Of a stretch of 64,000 bases of DNA, positions 44,324 to 52,259 are shown piece after piece. Positions within the stretch are counted from its first letter, which is position 1. Each line of letters begins with the position of its first letter. The notes under the pieces were generated by a model. The model saw only the letters and a program-made list of their open reading frames with translations. It was not told the DNA's origin and did no database searches. The DNA comes from Candidatus Bathyarchaeia archaeon (GTDB taxonomy: Archaea; Thermoproteota; Bathyarchaeia; 40CM-2-53-6; CALIRQ01), in contig JAWBRV010000006.1 in NCBI GenBank assembly GCA_038843675.1, positions 25,679 to 89,678 of the forward strand. The letters run 5' to 3'. Made by a program: the position numbers and the translations under genes.

Positions 44324-45607
44324 TTAGTCCCCTCTTATCTCGCTCTGACCGCCCATGTAGGGCACCAAGGCCTTTGGTATCCCTATAGAGCCATCGGCCC
44401 TTTGGTAGTTCTCCAATATCGCTATGAGGGCCCTCTCAGTCGCGAGCAGGGTACTGTTCAAAGTGTGGACGTACCTCGCCGGCTCATGGGGCTTCTCCCT
44501 ATATTTTATGTTCGACCTCACGGCCTGATAGGATGTACAATTGCTACAGGAAACCGCCTCCCTATACTTCCCCTGCCCGGGGAGCCAAACCTCCAAGTCG
44601 TACTTCTTGGCGGCGACTGTCCCCAGCTCCCCGCTGCATATGTTCACAACCCTATAAGGAATCTCTAAGGCTTGGAATATCCCCTCGGCATTCTCGATGA
44701 GCCTCTCATGCCAGTACCAAGAGTCCTCGGGTTTGCAAAAGATGAATTGCTCCACCTTCTCAAATTGATGGACCCTGAATATGCCCTTCGTGTCCCTGCC
44801 GTGGGCCCCCGCCTCCTTCCTAAAGCACGGGCTGACCCCCCCATATTTCAGCGGGAGCTCCTCGCCGCTCAGCACCTCGCCCATGTGAAGGGCCAGAAGG
44901 GCGTGCTCCGACGTCGGGATTAGATATAAATCCTCCCCCTCGACCTTATAGATGACGTCCTCGAAGTCGGAGAGCGCCACGGCGCCCTTGATCGCCTCCC
45001 TCTTGAGCATATAAGGCGGCTGGATGAGGGTGAAGCCCTTCTCCTTGATGAAGTCCAACGCGAAGCTTATCAGGGCTTGGTTCAACCTCACGAGATCGCC
45101 CTTCAAATAATAAAACCTCGCCCCCGCCGCCCTAGCGGCCCTCTCGAGGTCTATCAGCCCAAGGCTAAGCCCAAGGTCTATATGGTCCTTGGGCTTGAAC
45201 TCGAACTCCGGTATCTTGCCCCAGCGCCTTATTTCAACGTTATCGTTCTCGTCCTTACCCAAGGGGACCGATTCATGCATCAGGTTCGGGAGGTTGTAGA
45301 GGATCGCGTCGATCTCCTCCCTGAGCCCCCTCTCCCGCTCCTCCAATTCCCCTATCTTGGATGGTATCCCCTCGGCCTCTCGCATCTCCTCGACGGGATC
45401 CTTCCCCTCCTTCTTCAGCCTCGAGATTATCGCCGTGAGCTGGTTCCTCCTCTCCCTCAACCTATTTATCTGGGTCACCAACTCCCTCCATTGGAGGTCC
45501 AGCTCCAATGCCCTATCAACCCAACTCACCTTCTCGAGGTCCCCACGCCTGCGGAGGTTCTCCTTAACGAGGTCTGGATTCTCCCTGAGCAATCTCATCT
45601 CCAACAA
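44324..45607 (-). CDS. serS: Seryl-tRNA synthetase
   Basis: 427 residues, the common type (not the rare methanogen form). An N-terminal two-helix coiled coil (about 30-105) binds the long arm of tRNA-Ser. Class II motifs are ALDFIKEKGFTLIQPP (motif 1), SPCFRKEAGAHGRDTKG with FRVHQFEKVEQF (motif 2), and TLNSTLLATERALIAILE (motif 3). Start ATG 45607 follows a shared AT-rich promoter at 45657-45666. Confidence 0.96.
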   Translation of the reverse strand: MLEMRLLRENPDLVKENLRRRGDLEKVSWVDRALELDLQWRELVTQINRLRERRNQLTAIISRLKKEGKDPVEEMREAEGIPSKIGELEERERGLREEIDAILYNLPNLMHESVPLGKDENDNVEIRRWGKIPEFEFKPKDHIDLGLSLGLIDLERAARAAGARFYYLKGDLVRLNQALISFALDFIKEKGFTLIQPPYMLKREAIKGAVALSDFEDVIYKVEGEDLYLIPTSEHALLALHMGEVLSGEELPLKYGGVSPCFRKEAGAHGRDTKGIFRVHQFEKVEQFIFCKPEDSWYWHERLIENAEGIFQALEIPYRVVNICSGELGTVAAKKYDLEVWLPGQGKYREAVSCSNCTSYQAVRSNIKYREKPHEPARYVHTLNSTLLATERALIAILENYQRADGSIGIPKALVPYMGGQSEIRGD

Positions 45608-45656
45608 TGCCCATCGCTACGGCTTGGAGCCTTGTCGGCTCCGTTTGAGGCCGCCC

Positions 45657-45666
45657 AAATTTAAAT
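45657..45666. promoter_or_regulatory. Palindromic TATA element between divergent genes
   Basis: AAATTTAAAT, nearly symmetric, lies in the 74-base region between serS (minus) and the TGT-like gene (plus). It could serve either direction. It is 50 bases from the serS start and 16-25 bases from the GTG start on the plus strand. Confidence 0.5.
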
Positions 45667-45681
45667 CCTTCTAGGCTTGGC

Positions 45682-46842
45682 GTGCGGCCCACTGGGAAAA
45701 AGGTTATTTGCGCTTTTGTAACAAAGGGCATTGAAGGGCCTTTGCCCAGCTTAAACCTTAAGCGGTTGAGGGGGGATGAGGGTACCTCGGCGAACGCTGC
45801 CACATTGGAGCTCGGAGGCGCGAGGTGCGATTTACCTACCAAATTCCCCACCTCCACTGAATTGAGCGCTTCAAGGAGGGCCGAGTTCGAGGGCACGATC
45901 CCATCGGGGTTGATCGTTGTATCGAAGCTGCTCTATCTCGACTCCTTCAAAAGGGTTGTTGAGGAGGATGGGGCCTTCAAGGCTTATTTAAGGGGGATTT
46001 CGAGGAAGCGCTATGGCGAGGGTAATATCGCGCTCTTATTTATGGAGTTCAAAGGCGTCGTACCGGAGGGGGTCGAGGAATGGAAGGTCCTGATGGATCT
46101 GCAGTTCCTATCGGATTTCGATATAATAACGGTCCAGCAAGCAGAGGGCCAAAGCGATGATGACTTCCTATCCTTCGTCAGATTCTCCAAGAGGTGGATG
46201 GAGGAGAGGGGCGTCGATAAACCCCTGATGCCGGTGATTTGCGCGAAGAAGGACAGGGGGGCTGCCCAAGGTCTTTTGGGATCCCTCACCGGCTTAGGCC
46301 TCGATTGCTTGGGGGTGGATATGTGCGGGGGCTTCTACTACCATACGCTGAGCGCCATTGAGGAGCTCAAGAAAAGTTCGCCGGAGCTATGGGTGCACGC
46401 TTTCCAAGTACCCCCGAAGTTGAGGCTTGGGGGGCGCCTCCTGAGCTGCGCGGAGGGCATGGTGCTACCAATCTTCGGCATCGATAGCTTCTCAAGATGG
46501 ATAGTCCCCCCTCCGCCCGTCCAGCTGACGAAGGATAAGATCAATGTCTTCGATAGGGAGGGATGGGGGTTCATGAAGAGGGGGGAGTGGATCAAGGAGA
46601 GGGGCGGAAAGTTGAATTGCGATTGTCCGATTTGCATGGGAACGGATGTAGATGGGTTGTTATCGGGCACAATCATCAAAGCCCTGAGCCGGGGGAAGCT
46701 CCACGATCACTTCTCCCAAAGGGAAGAGATGGAGGGGGCAAGGAGAAGGATTCTAGAGGGCGATTATAGGGATTTCCTCCTCTCCAAGAGGGGGCCGAAG
46801 GAGTTCTTGGAGGAACTTGGCAGAGCGGAGCGAGCTCGGTGA
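45682..46842 (+). CDS. Divergent tRNA-guanine transglycosylase-like protein
   Basis: 386 residues from GTG 45682. Near residues 313-345 it has CDCPICMGTDVDGL and then His 22 residues after the third Cys, i.e. C-x-C-x2-C-x22-H, the zinc site of tRNA-guanine transglycosylases. The preceding part is alpha/beta (FDIITVQQAEGQSDDDFL; LGVDMCGGFYYHTLSAIE; GGRLLSCAEGMVLPIFG). The usual nucleophile and substrate motifs of TGT (such as GGLAVGE) are not seen. It may be an archaeosine-pathway paralogue or a protein using the TGT fold for another task. The next gene starts before its stop. Confidence 0.6.
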   Translation: MRPTGKKVICAFVTKGIEGPLPSLNLKRLRGDEGTSANAATLELGGARCDLPTKFPTSTELSASRRAEFEGTIPSGLIVVSKLLYLDSFKRVVEEDGAFKAYLRGISRKRYGEGNIALLFMEFKGVVPEGVEEWKVLMDLQFLSDFDIITVQQAEGQSDDDFLSFVRFSKRWMEERGVDKPLMPVICAKKDRGAAQGLLGSLTGLGLDCLGVDMCGGFYYHTLSAIEELKKSSPELWVHAFQVPPKLRLGGRLLSCAEGMVLPIFGIDSFSRWIVPPPPVQLTKDKINVFDREGWGFMKRGEWIKERGGKLNCDCPICMGTDVDGLLSGTIIKALSRGKLHDHFSQREEMEGARRRILEGDYRDFLLSKRGPKEFLEELGRAERAR

Positions 46843-48344
46843 TGCTTCAAACCTTTGGTGAGATTGGGGGAGTTCGGGTGCGCTTGAGTCCCTTAGCCTA
46901 TATAGCGGTCTTCATGGCGGCGCTGGCGATAAGGATGTGGCATTGGAGTTCCTTGAGTTGCGATTGGTATGGGGATTCATATCACCACTGGCTGATCAGC
47001 TACCTGACCGTTAAGAACGCGTTCGTTTATTCTGATTTTAGAGCGCCGGGCATGAACTTGGTCTGGTTGCCGCTCTTCCACTATCTATCGGCCATTGGGA
47101 TGTGTGTCACTGGGATCGCGGATTTAACCATCCCAAAGGCCTTGAATATATTAATCGGCAGCGCTTGTTGCGCCTTGGCGATGCTCATTGCTGAGGATTC
47201 GTTCGGATCGAGAGTCGCGGGGTTAATCGGCGGCCTCGGGCTGGCCTTCCAGCCTTGGTTCGTGGACATAAATGTGCTCGGGCTGAGCGAGAGCCTATCT
47301 GCGTTTCTCATGCTATCATCCCTCTTCTTCTACCTCAAGGGGCGCTTCACTAAATCATCGCTCGCGGCCATGTTAGGCATGTTGACGCGATATGAGAATT
47401 GGCTCCATGCGGCCCTCTTGCTGGCCTTGGGAGTCCTCCAAAAGAGGTTCAGGGCTAAGGACTTGGCCCTCCATATCCTATCCATGGCCGCCGTGCTCGC
47501 GGTATGGAGCTATTGGAGCTATGCGAACACCGGCTACCCCCTTTATTGGTATGAGGCGGAGGCCTCCGCGGTTAGGCACGATGTCAGCTGGGTCCTAGGG
47601 ACCGAGAGGGGATATTGGGACCTATTCCATTATTTCTGGCTTCTCAACACAATGACAGCTGGGCTCTTCGTGGTAGCGCTCTTGGCCCCGAAGAGGGATT
47701 TTCGTCTCAGGGCGATCTTCACCTTCCTCCTTTCGATCTTTTTAGCCGCGAGCGCCGGCTACTATCTCGGGGCGAATTTGGGGGAGGAGCGCTTCGTCAT
47801 ATCCGCAGTCCCGTTGATCTCGATCCTGAGCCCATGGGTTATTCAAGACCGTTTGAAGTGGGTCGGATCGAGGGCCCTTAGAAGAGGAGTCTTGATAGCG
47901 ATTACGCTGATCCTAATGACCGCGATCCCGTTCGCAAGCCAAATATGGGTCTTCGAGAGGAAGTGCTATGCGATAGGTCCCGAGAGGAGGGGAGGCCTTT
48001 GGTTAAAGGAAAATTATCGCGGAGGGAGGATATTCTGCGATAGCCCCACGGCGATCTATTTCAGCGAAATAGATCCGGAGAAGTTCATAAGCATCGACCC
48101 CCTCGCGGGGGACATAGGGAGGGGGGACCGCATCCTCGAATGGCTCAAGGCGAGCGGCATTAGGTATATCGTTTGGATGAGGGCCTCCTATTCCAGCTCA
48201 TGTGTGCTCTTCCCCGATTTAGGGGATGGCAGGGACATGGAGGCGGGCGAGGTCTTCTTTAAACTGGTATACGAGGACTCGGGATGGGAATTGGAGTACG
48301 GGGCCCCGAAGGTCCTCATTTATGAGGTATCGTGGCGCCAATGA
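46839..48344 (+). CDS. GT-C superfamily membrane glycosyltransferase
   Basis: 501 residues with about 11 membrane segments in the first 370 residues and a soluble C-terminal domain. The first external loop has CDWYGDSYHHW, an acidic motif in the position of the catalytic Asp of dolichyl-phosphate-dependent GT-C enzymes. FRAPGMNLVWLPLFHYL and LTRYENWLHAALLL are typical of this class. It would transfer a sugar from a polyprenyl-phosphate carrier to proteins or lipids outside the cell. ATG 46839 overlaps the TGT-like stop by 4 bases. Exact donor and acceptor are unknown. Confidence 0.8.
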   Translation: MMLQTFGEIGGVRVRLSPLAYIAVFMAALAIRMWHWSSLSCDWYGDSYHHWLISYLTVKNAFVYSDFRAPGMNLVWLPLFHYLSAIGMCVTGIADLTIPKALNILIGSACCALAMLIAEDSFGSRVAGLIGGLGLAFQPWFVDINVLGLSESLSAFLMLSSLFFYLKGRFTKSSLAAMLGMLTRYENWLHAALLLALGVLQKRFRAKDLALHILSMAAVLAVWSYWSYANTGYPLYWYEAEASAVRHDVSWVLGTERGYWDLFHYFWLLNTMTAGLFVVALLAPKRDFRLRAIFTFLLSIFLAASAGYYLGANLGEERFVISAVPLISILSPWVIQDRLKWVGSRALRRGVLIAITLILMTAIPFASQIWVFERKCYAIGPERRGGLWLKENYRGGRIFCDSPTAIYFSEIDPEKFISIDPLAGDIGRGDRILEWLKASGIRYIVWMRASYSSSCVLFPDLGDGRDMEAGEVFFKLVYEDSGWELEYGAPKVLIYEVSWRQ

Positions 48345-48380
48345 AGTCCTTTGGGTAACCTTTATGAGGGCCCTCCCCCA

Positions 48381-48419
48381 AGGTCGATCGGGATTCGAAC
48401 CCAGCAGGGCTGAGCCCCT
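48381..48419 (-). other. Relic resembling the 3' end of a long-variable-arm tRNA
   Basis: On the minus strand this reads a short stem-loop GGGC-TCA-GCCC, then TGGGTTCGAATCCCG with the T-loop TTCGAAT. That resembles the variable arm plus T-arm of a Ser or Leu tRNA. The T-stem pairs only four of five positions. No acceptor 5' strand, D-arm or anticodon arm is found, and the 5' side would lie inside the SMC gene. It is most likely a fragment, for example an old integration scar. Confidence 0.35.
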
Positions 48420-48422
48420 CCC

Positions 48423-50450
48423 ATGATCAAAGGCGTGATCCTGAAGAATTTCATGTCCTACGAGGATGCCTACGTACCGTTGAGGGAGGGGTTGAACATA
48501 ATCTGCGGGCCGAATGGTGCCGGGAAGTCCTCCATATTGCTGGCGATCTCCGTCGTCCTCGGCCAAGCATATACGGAGAGGTCCAAGAGGCTGAGCGATC
48601 TGATACGGTGGGGGGAAGATCAAGCGGTCATATCTCTTTTGATCGATAACTCGCCTAGGGAAGGGAAAAGGCCCTTCCCCCAATATAAGAAGGACGTCGT
48701 GACCATAACTAGGATTTTGAGGAGGAGCGGGGATTATTCATACCTCTTGGAGGATAGGCCGGTACCTAAGGAGGCGATAGTGAATGCCCTAGAGAAGTTC
48801 GGCCTGAACCCGAACAACATGCTCATAATAATGCAACAATTGATGGTCACCAAATTCGGCTTGACTAGCCCTCAGGAAAAGCTGCGGATGTTGGAGGAGG
48901 CCATAGGCTTCCAATCCTATAGATCCGATGTCATGGAGGCCCTGAGGAGGCTTAAGGCGATCGAGAGCGAAGAGGAGGAGCTGGCGAGGGTTCTGCAATC
49001 CGCGGAAGAGACGTACGAATATTGGAGGAGGGAGTATCAAAGATACCTCGCGAAGAGGGAGCTTGAGGACAGGCTGAGGGACTTGAGAAGGGAGTTGATC
49101 TGGTCCAAGATCACGAAAAAGAGGGGCTCGATGAGGGGGCTTGAGGAGGGGATCCAAGCTAAGAGGGCCGAGCTGGAGGGGATTGATAGTGATATAATTC
49201 GGCTGGAAGGGGATCTCGCATCGCTCGAGGTCAAGATGGATTCGTTAAGGGAGAGGAGGGGGATCCTCAGGAGGGATTTGATGTGGGCCTTGAGGCGGGA
49301 GGGGGAATTATCCAAGGAGTTGGAGTGGGTGAAGAACTCAATTATTGAAGCGGAGGAGGGCTTGGCGATCTTGGGGGATTTGGAGGCGGGCGGGAATCCC
49401 CCAATGGGACTCCTTGAGCAATACATGCGCTCCCTCAAATCCCGTAGGGACGATCGCCGGAGGTTGCTAGAGCTCTCGAGGGCCGAGCTGGAGGGCCTCT
49501 TGGACCGGAGGACGCAACTGGAGGGCCAAATGGAGGGGGTGGAGGGGGAATGGACCGCCGGCCTCGAGAGGCTAGTGGATCTCAAGGTGCGATTGGGGAT
49601 CCTCAAGTTCAGGAGGGAGATGGTTAGCTGGGAGATAAGGGATCTGGAGTTGCAATTGAGGAGAGGGGAGGAGGAGCTGAGGCCTTTGTTGGAGGAGGCC
49701 AAGAGGCTTGGGGAGGAATTTTTGAACCCGAGGCGATATATTGAGATAGTCTCCGATATCAGCGCGTTGGAGGAAAGGCTGAAGCCCCTGAAGGACGTTT
49801 CCGAAGATGTTCAAAGGGCCTACGAATCCTACTCGACCGAGTTCAAGGCCCTGAAGGAAAGAGCCGAGCGCGTTTATCAAAGCAAGAGGGAATTGGAGGC
49901 CGAATTGAAGCGACGCGAGGAAAGGTGGAGGTCCATAGTGGGGGATTTCGTATCGACTCTCAGTAAGAGGTATGACGAATTGTTACAAATGGTAAATGGC
50001 AGTGGTAGGGTGAGGTTAGTTAGGGGTGAGAATGTGGAGGGGGCGGGATTGGAGATAAGCGCAGGTTTCAGGGGCGTAAGGCCAACTCCCTTGGATTCCC
50101 TCACCCAGAGCGGTGGGGAGAGAAGCTTGGCCTTGATATCCTTCCTCTTGGCCCTTCAGCAGCACATAAGGTCCCCCTTCAGAGGCATAGATGAATTCGA
50201 TGTCCATCTCGATCCGAGGAATAGGGAGGAGGTTTCCAAATTGATAGTTTCCAGCTTAAGGGGCCTTCAAGGCGTCCAGTACATCGTCATCACGCCAGGC
50301 CAAGTGAGGGTGGATAGGGGGGTGCATGTGATAGTGGTCCAAAACGTAGGCGGGGTTTCGAGGGTGGGATTATTGGAGGGAATGGGGGGCGATGGGGGAG
50401 CCGTTGAGGAAGGGATTGTGGGAGATATTGAGAGATTGCGAGCTCGTTGA
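48423..50450 (+). CDS. Smc5/6-like SMC ATPase with short coiled coil
   Basis: 675 residues. Walker A GPNGAGKSS (29-37). The N-terminal half continues in Smc5 style (NNMLIIMQQLMVTKFGLTSP at about 130-150). The coiled coil runs about 175-520 in two arms, with a Gly/Pro-rich break near GDLEAGGNPPMG (about 325) as its tip. The ABC signature is QSGGERSL (562-569), and the Smc6-style Walker B is SPFRGIDEFDVHLDPRN (584-600). There is no hinge domain or CxxC zinc hook, so the arms are much shorter than in Smc, Smc5/6 or Rad50. A coalescin (ClsN)-like protein is the closest described idea. It begins a three-gene coupled operon with kleisin-like and Kite-like genes. Confidence 0.85.
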   Translation: MIKGVILKNFMSYEDAYVPLREGLNIICGPNGAGKSSILLAISVVLGQAYTERSKRLSDLIRWGEDQAVISLLIDNSPREGKRPFPQYKKDVVTITRILRRSGDYSYLLEDRPVPKEAIVNALEKFGLNPNNMLIIMQQLMVTKFGLTSPQEKLRMLEEAIGFQSYRSDVMEALRRLKAIESEEEELARVLQSAEETYEYWRREYQRYLAKRELEDRLRDLRRELIWSKITKKRGSMRGLEEGIQAKRAELEGIDSDIIRLEGDLASLEVKMDSLRERRGILRRDLMWALRREGELSKELEWVKNSIIEAEEGLAILGDLEAGGNPPMGLLEQYMRSLKSRRDDRRRLLELSRAELEGLLDRRTQLEGQMEGVEGEWTAGLERLVDLKVRLGILKFRREMVSWEIRDLELQLRRGEEELRPLLEEAKRLGEEFLNPRRYIEIVSDISALEERLKPLKDVSEDVQRAYESYSTEFKALKERAERVYQSKRELEAELKRREERWRSIVGDFVSTLSKRYDELLQMVNGSGRVRLVRGENVEGAGLEISAGFRGVRPTPLDSLTQSGGERSLALISFLLALQQHIRSPFRGIDEFDVHLDPRNREEVSKLIVSSLRGLQGVQYIVITPGQVRVDRGVHVIVVQNVGGVSRVGLLEGMGGDGGAVEEGIVGDIERLRAR

Positions 50451-51165
50451 GAAAAGGGCGATAGACCCGTTCCTATTCGATGTAAAGAGGGTTCTGAAAA
50501 AGGTGAGGGAGATCCATCCAAGATTATCCAGCCTAGAGGATCATTGCCTAGATGCTAAGGTTTTGAACGCGATCTCGAGGGTCCTGAGCCTTCAGGGGAC
50601 CTTACTAAAATTTCAATCCAGCTCCCTTTACTCATCCCCAGAAGTGCTGAAGGGAATAATCGAAAGGCTCACCCCGGAGGATTTGGCGGAGGCCTTCCTC
50701 AAATCTTGGCACCCCATCGTGGAGCTCGAAAGGATCACCGTGGAGGGCATTCAAGAGGGGCTTTCCTATTGGAGCAGCCTCAAGCCATATGAGGAAAGGC
50801 GGAGGAGGATCGAGAGTAAGGGCGGGATTCTACCAAGGGGGGTCGACGAAGCCTATCTGGAAAGGATTGGAATAGTCCGAGAGGATTTCATGAGGAAGAT
50901 GAGGGATTACTTTGAGGAGATAGTGAAGCGGAGCAAGGATGGGCGCTTGAGGTATTGGGATTTCGTACGGGCGCCCTCGTTAGGGGAAGTGGTGGAGAGG
51001 GCGTATTACGCGAGCTTCCTGATCAGCTATGGGTTCGTAAGCCTCGAGGTGATCGATGGGAATTTGGAGATTTCGTTAAGGGGCGGGCGCGCCAAGGGAG
51101 GGGGGATGGGCGTGAGCGTTCCGATATCCATATCGGAGGAGGGGGTCGGGGGGTATTCTGGATGA
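50392..51165 (+). CDS. Kleisin-like subunit of the SMC operon
   Basis: 257 residues if started at ATG 50392, which overlaps the SMC gene by 59 bases; TTG 50428 is an equally good start. The N-terminal helices resemble ScpA (IDPFLFDVKRVLKKV, then VLNAISRVLSLQGTLLKFQS). A variable charged middle follows, and then a C-terminal winged helix (VERAYYASFLISYGFVSLE) ending in beta strands. In ScpA and other kleisins the N-terminus binds the SMC neck and the C-terminal winged helix binds the head. Overlap with the SMC gene and a 4-base overlap with the next gene mean coupled translation. Identity is by pattern, not by clear similarity. Confidence 0.6.
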   Translation: MGEPLRKGLWEILRDCELVEKRAIDPFLFDVKRVLKKVREIHPRLSSLEDHCLDAKVLNAISRVLSLQGTLLKFQSSSLYSSPEVLKGIIERLTPEDLAEAFLKSWHPIVELERITVEGIQEGLSYWSSLKPYEERRRRIESKGGILPRGVDEAYLERIGIVREDFMRKMRDYFEEIVKRSKDGRLRYWDFVRAPSLGEVVERAYYASFLISYGFVSLEVIDGNLEISLRGGRAKGGGMGVSVPISISEEGVGGYSG

Positions 51166-51695
51166 GGAGGTTCTATGGGGATCGGTTGAAAAGGGCCGCC
51201 CATTTGTTACTTTTCAAGAGGGGGAAGTTGCCGGGGGCGAAGGCTTGGGAATTAAAATCAAGGGTTGGGGAAGATTATAGGGAGGTATTGGGCCAGTTAA
51301 ATGAGATATTGGAAGCGATCGACCTGGAGGTCAAGGAGGTTGAGGATGGGGGAGAGGGCTCACGCTTCTTGGTTGTATTGAAGGGGACCATCAAACCCGT
51401 GGAGGCTAGGATGATGGGATGGCGAATAGATAATTTGGCCGGGTTGGCAATAACCATCGCCTATATAATATCAAAGCAGGGAAAGGCCCCGAGAAAGGAG
51501 ATTGAGGAGTTGTTAAGCGAGAAGCTCGGAAGGTGGAAGACGATGACTCTGTTGGATATTTATGAAAGGAGCGGCTATGTAGCCGAAGAGGGAGGGCTCC
51601 TATCCCTAGGGTGGAGGGCCAAGGCGGAGGTGGACCTCAAGAGGCTGATGACATCACTGCTCGGGGGAGGTCAGCCCCCTAGCGATCAATTTTGA
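51162..51695 (+). CDS. Kite-like tandem winged-helix subunit of the SMC operon
   Basis: 177 residues from ATG 51162, which overlaps the previous stop as ATGA. First winged helix about 5-70 (LKRAAHLLLFKRGKLP ... FLVVLKG). Second about 95-165 (LAITIAYIISKQGKAPRKEI ... LLDIYERSGYVAEEGG), ending LGWRAKAEVDLKRL. Two winged helices in a small acidic/basic protein encoded beside an SMC and a kleisin are the mark of Kite proteins (ScpB, MukE, Nse1/Nse3). Its end overlaps the convergent DUF99 gene by 42 bases. The Kite assignment is inference from fold pattern and operon. Confidence 0.6.
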   Translation: MRRFYGDRLKRAAHLLLFKRGKLPGAKAWELKSRVGEDYREVLGQLNEILEAIDLEVKEVEDGGEGSRFLVVLKGTIKPVEARMMGWRIDNLAGLAITIAYIISKQGKAPRKEIEELLSEKLGRWKTMTLLDIYERSGYVAEEGGLLSLGWRAKAEVDLKRLMTSLLGGGQPPSDQF

Positions 51696-52259
51696 TGCCC
51701 TTATGGGCTCCGGGAATTTCGAATTTACCGAGAGATATCTTATGAGCGCCTTCGCAGAGGCCGCGCTCATACCAATGGCCTTGAAGTAGATGGGGGCTTC
51801 CCCCTCCCTTAGGCAAAGCGGAGCGAGCTTCCCGCTCCCCCGAATTATCCTCCAACGCTCCCTCCAATCCGGGAAGTGCTTCTCCAAGGCGCGCTTCATG
51901 GAGGGCATATCAGGCTCCTCCTCCGAAATTATTATGACTGGAATGCCCGTGGATTTGGAGATCGCTCTTGGGTTCAATATATTGAATCCGGCGTGACATA
52001 TCCCATCCAATAGGATCGCATCGGCCTTGGCGGAGCCCAAGGCCTTGATCAACTTCTCCGTGGAATCCATCCCATCAACGGTTATCCTAGAGGCCGCTAT
52101 CCCGGTTATCCTGAAATTGGCGAAAGTGGTCGCGACCAAGAGGGTGGTCTCGCTCGAGGATTTGGATTTAAAACTCCCAGATGCCACGCCTATTGAAACG
52201 ATCGGCCGGGAATTACTTCCTCTTGACCGATGTGGGGGAGAAGCTGAATAGCTTCCCAA
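51654..52259 (-). CDS. DUF99 family protein (endonuclease V-like fold)
   Basis: 201 residues from TTG 52259; GTG 52187 is an alternative nearer the family start. Diagnostic blocks: ITVDGMDSTEKLIKAL, then ADAILLDGICHAGFNILNP and TGIPVIIISEEEPD. DUF99 proteins are common in archaea, have an endonuclease-V-like core and unknown function. Its 5' end overlaps the last 47 bases of cdc6 and its 3' end overlaps the Kite gene on the other strand, so it is tightly packed between the SMC operon and the initiator. Confidence 0.85.
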   Translation of the reverse strand: MGSYSASPPHRSRGSNSRPIVSIGVASGSFKSKSSSETTLLVATTFANFRITGIAASRITVDGMDSTEKLIKALGSAKADAILLDGICHAGFNILNPRAISKSTGIPVIIISEEEPDMPSMKRALEKHFPDWRERWRIIRGSGKLAPLCLREGEAPIYFKAIGMSAASAKALIRYLSVNSKFPEPIRASKLIARGLTSPEQ

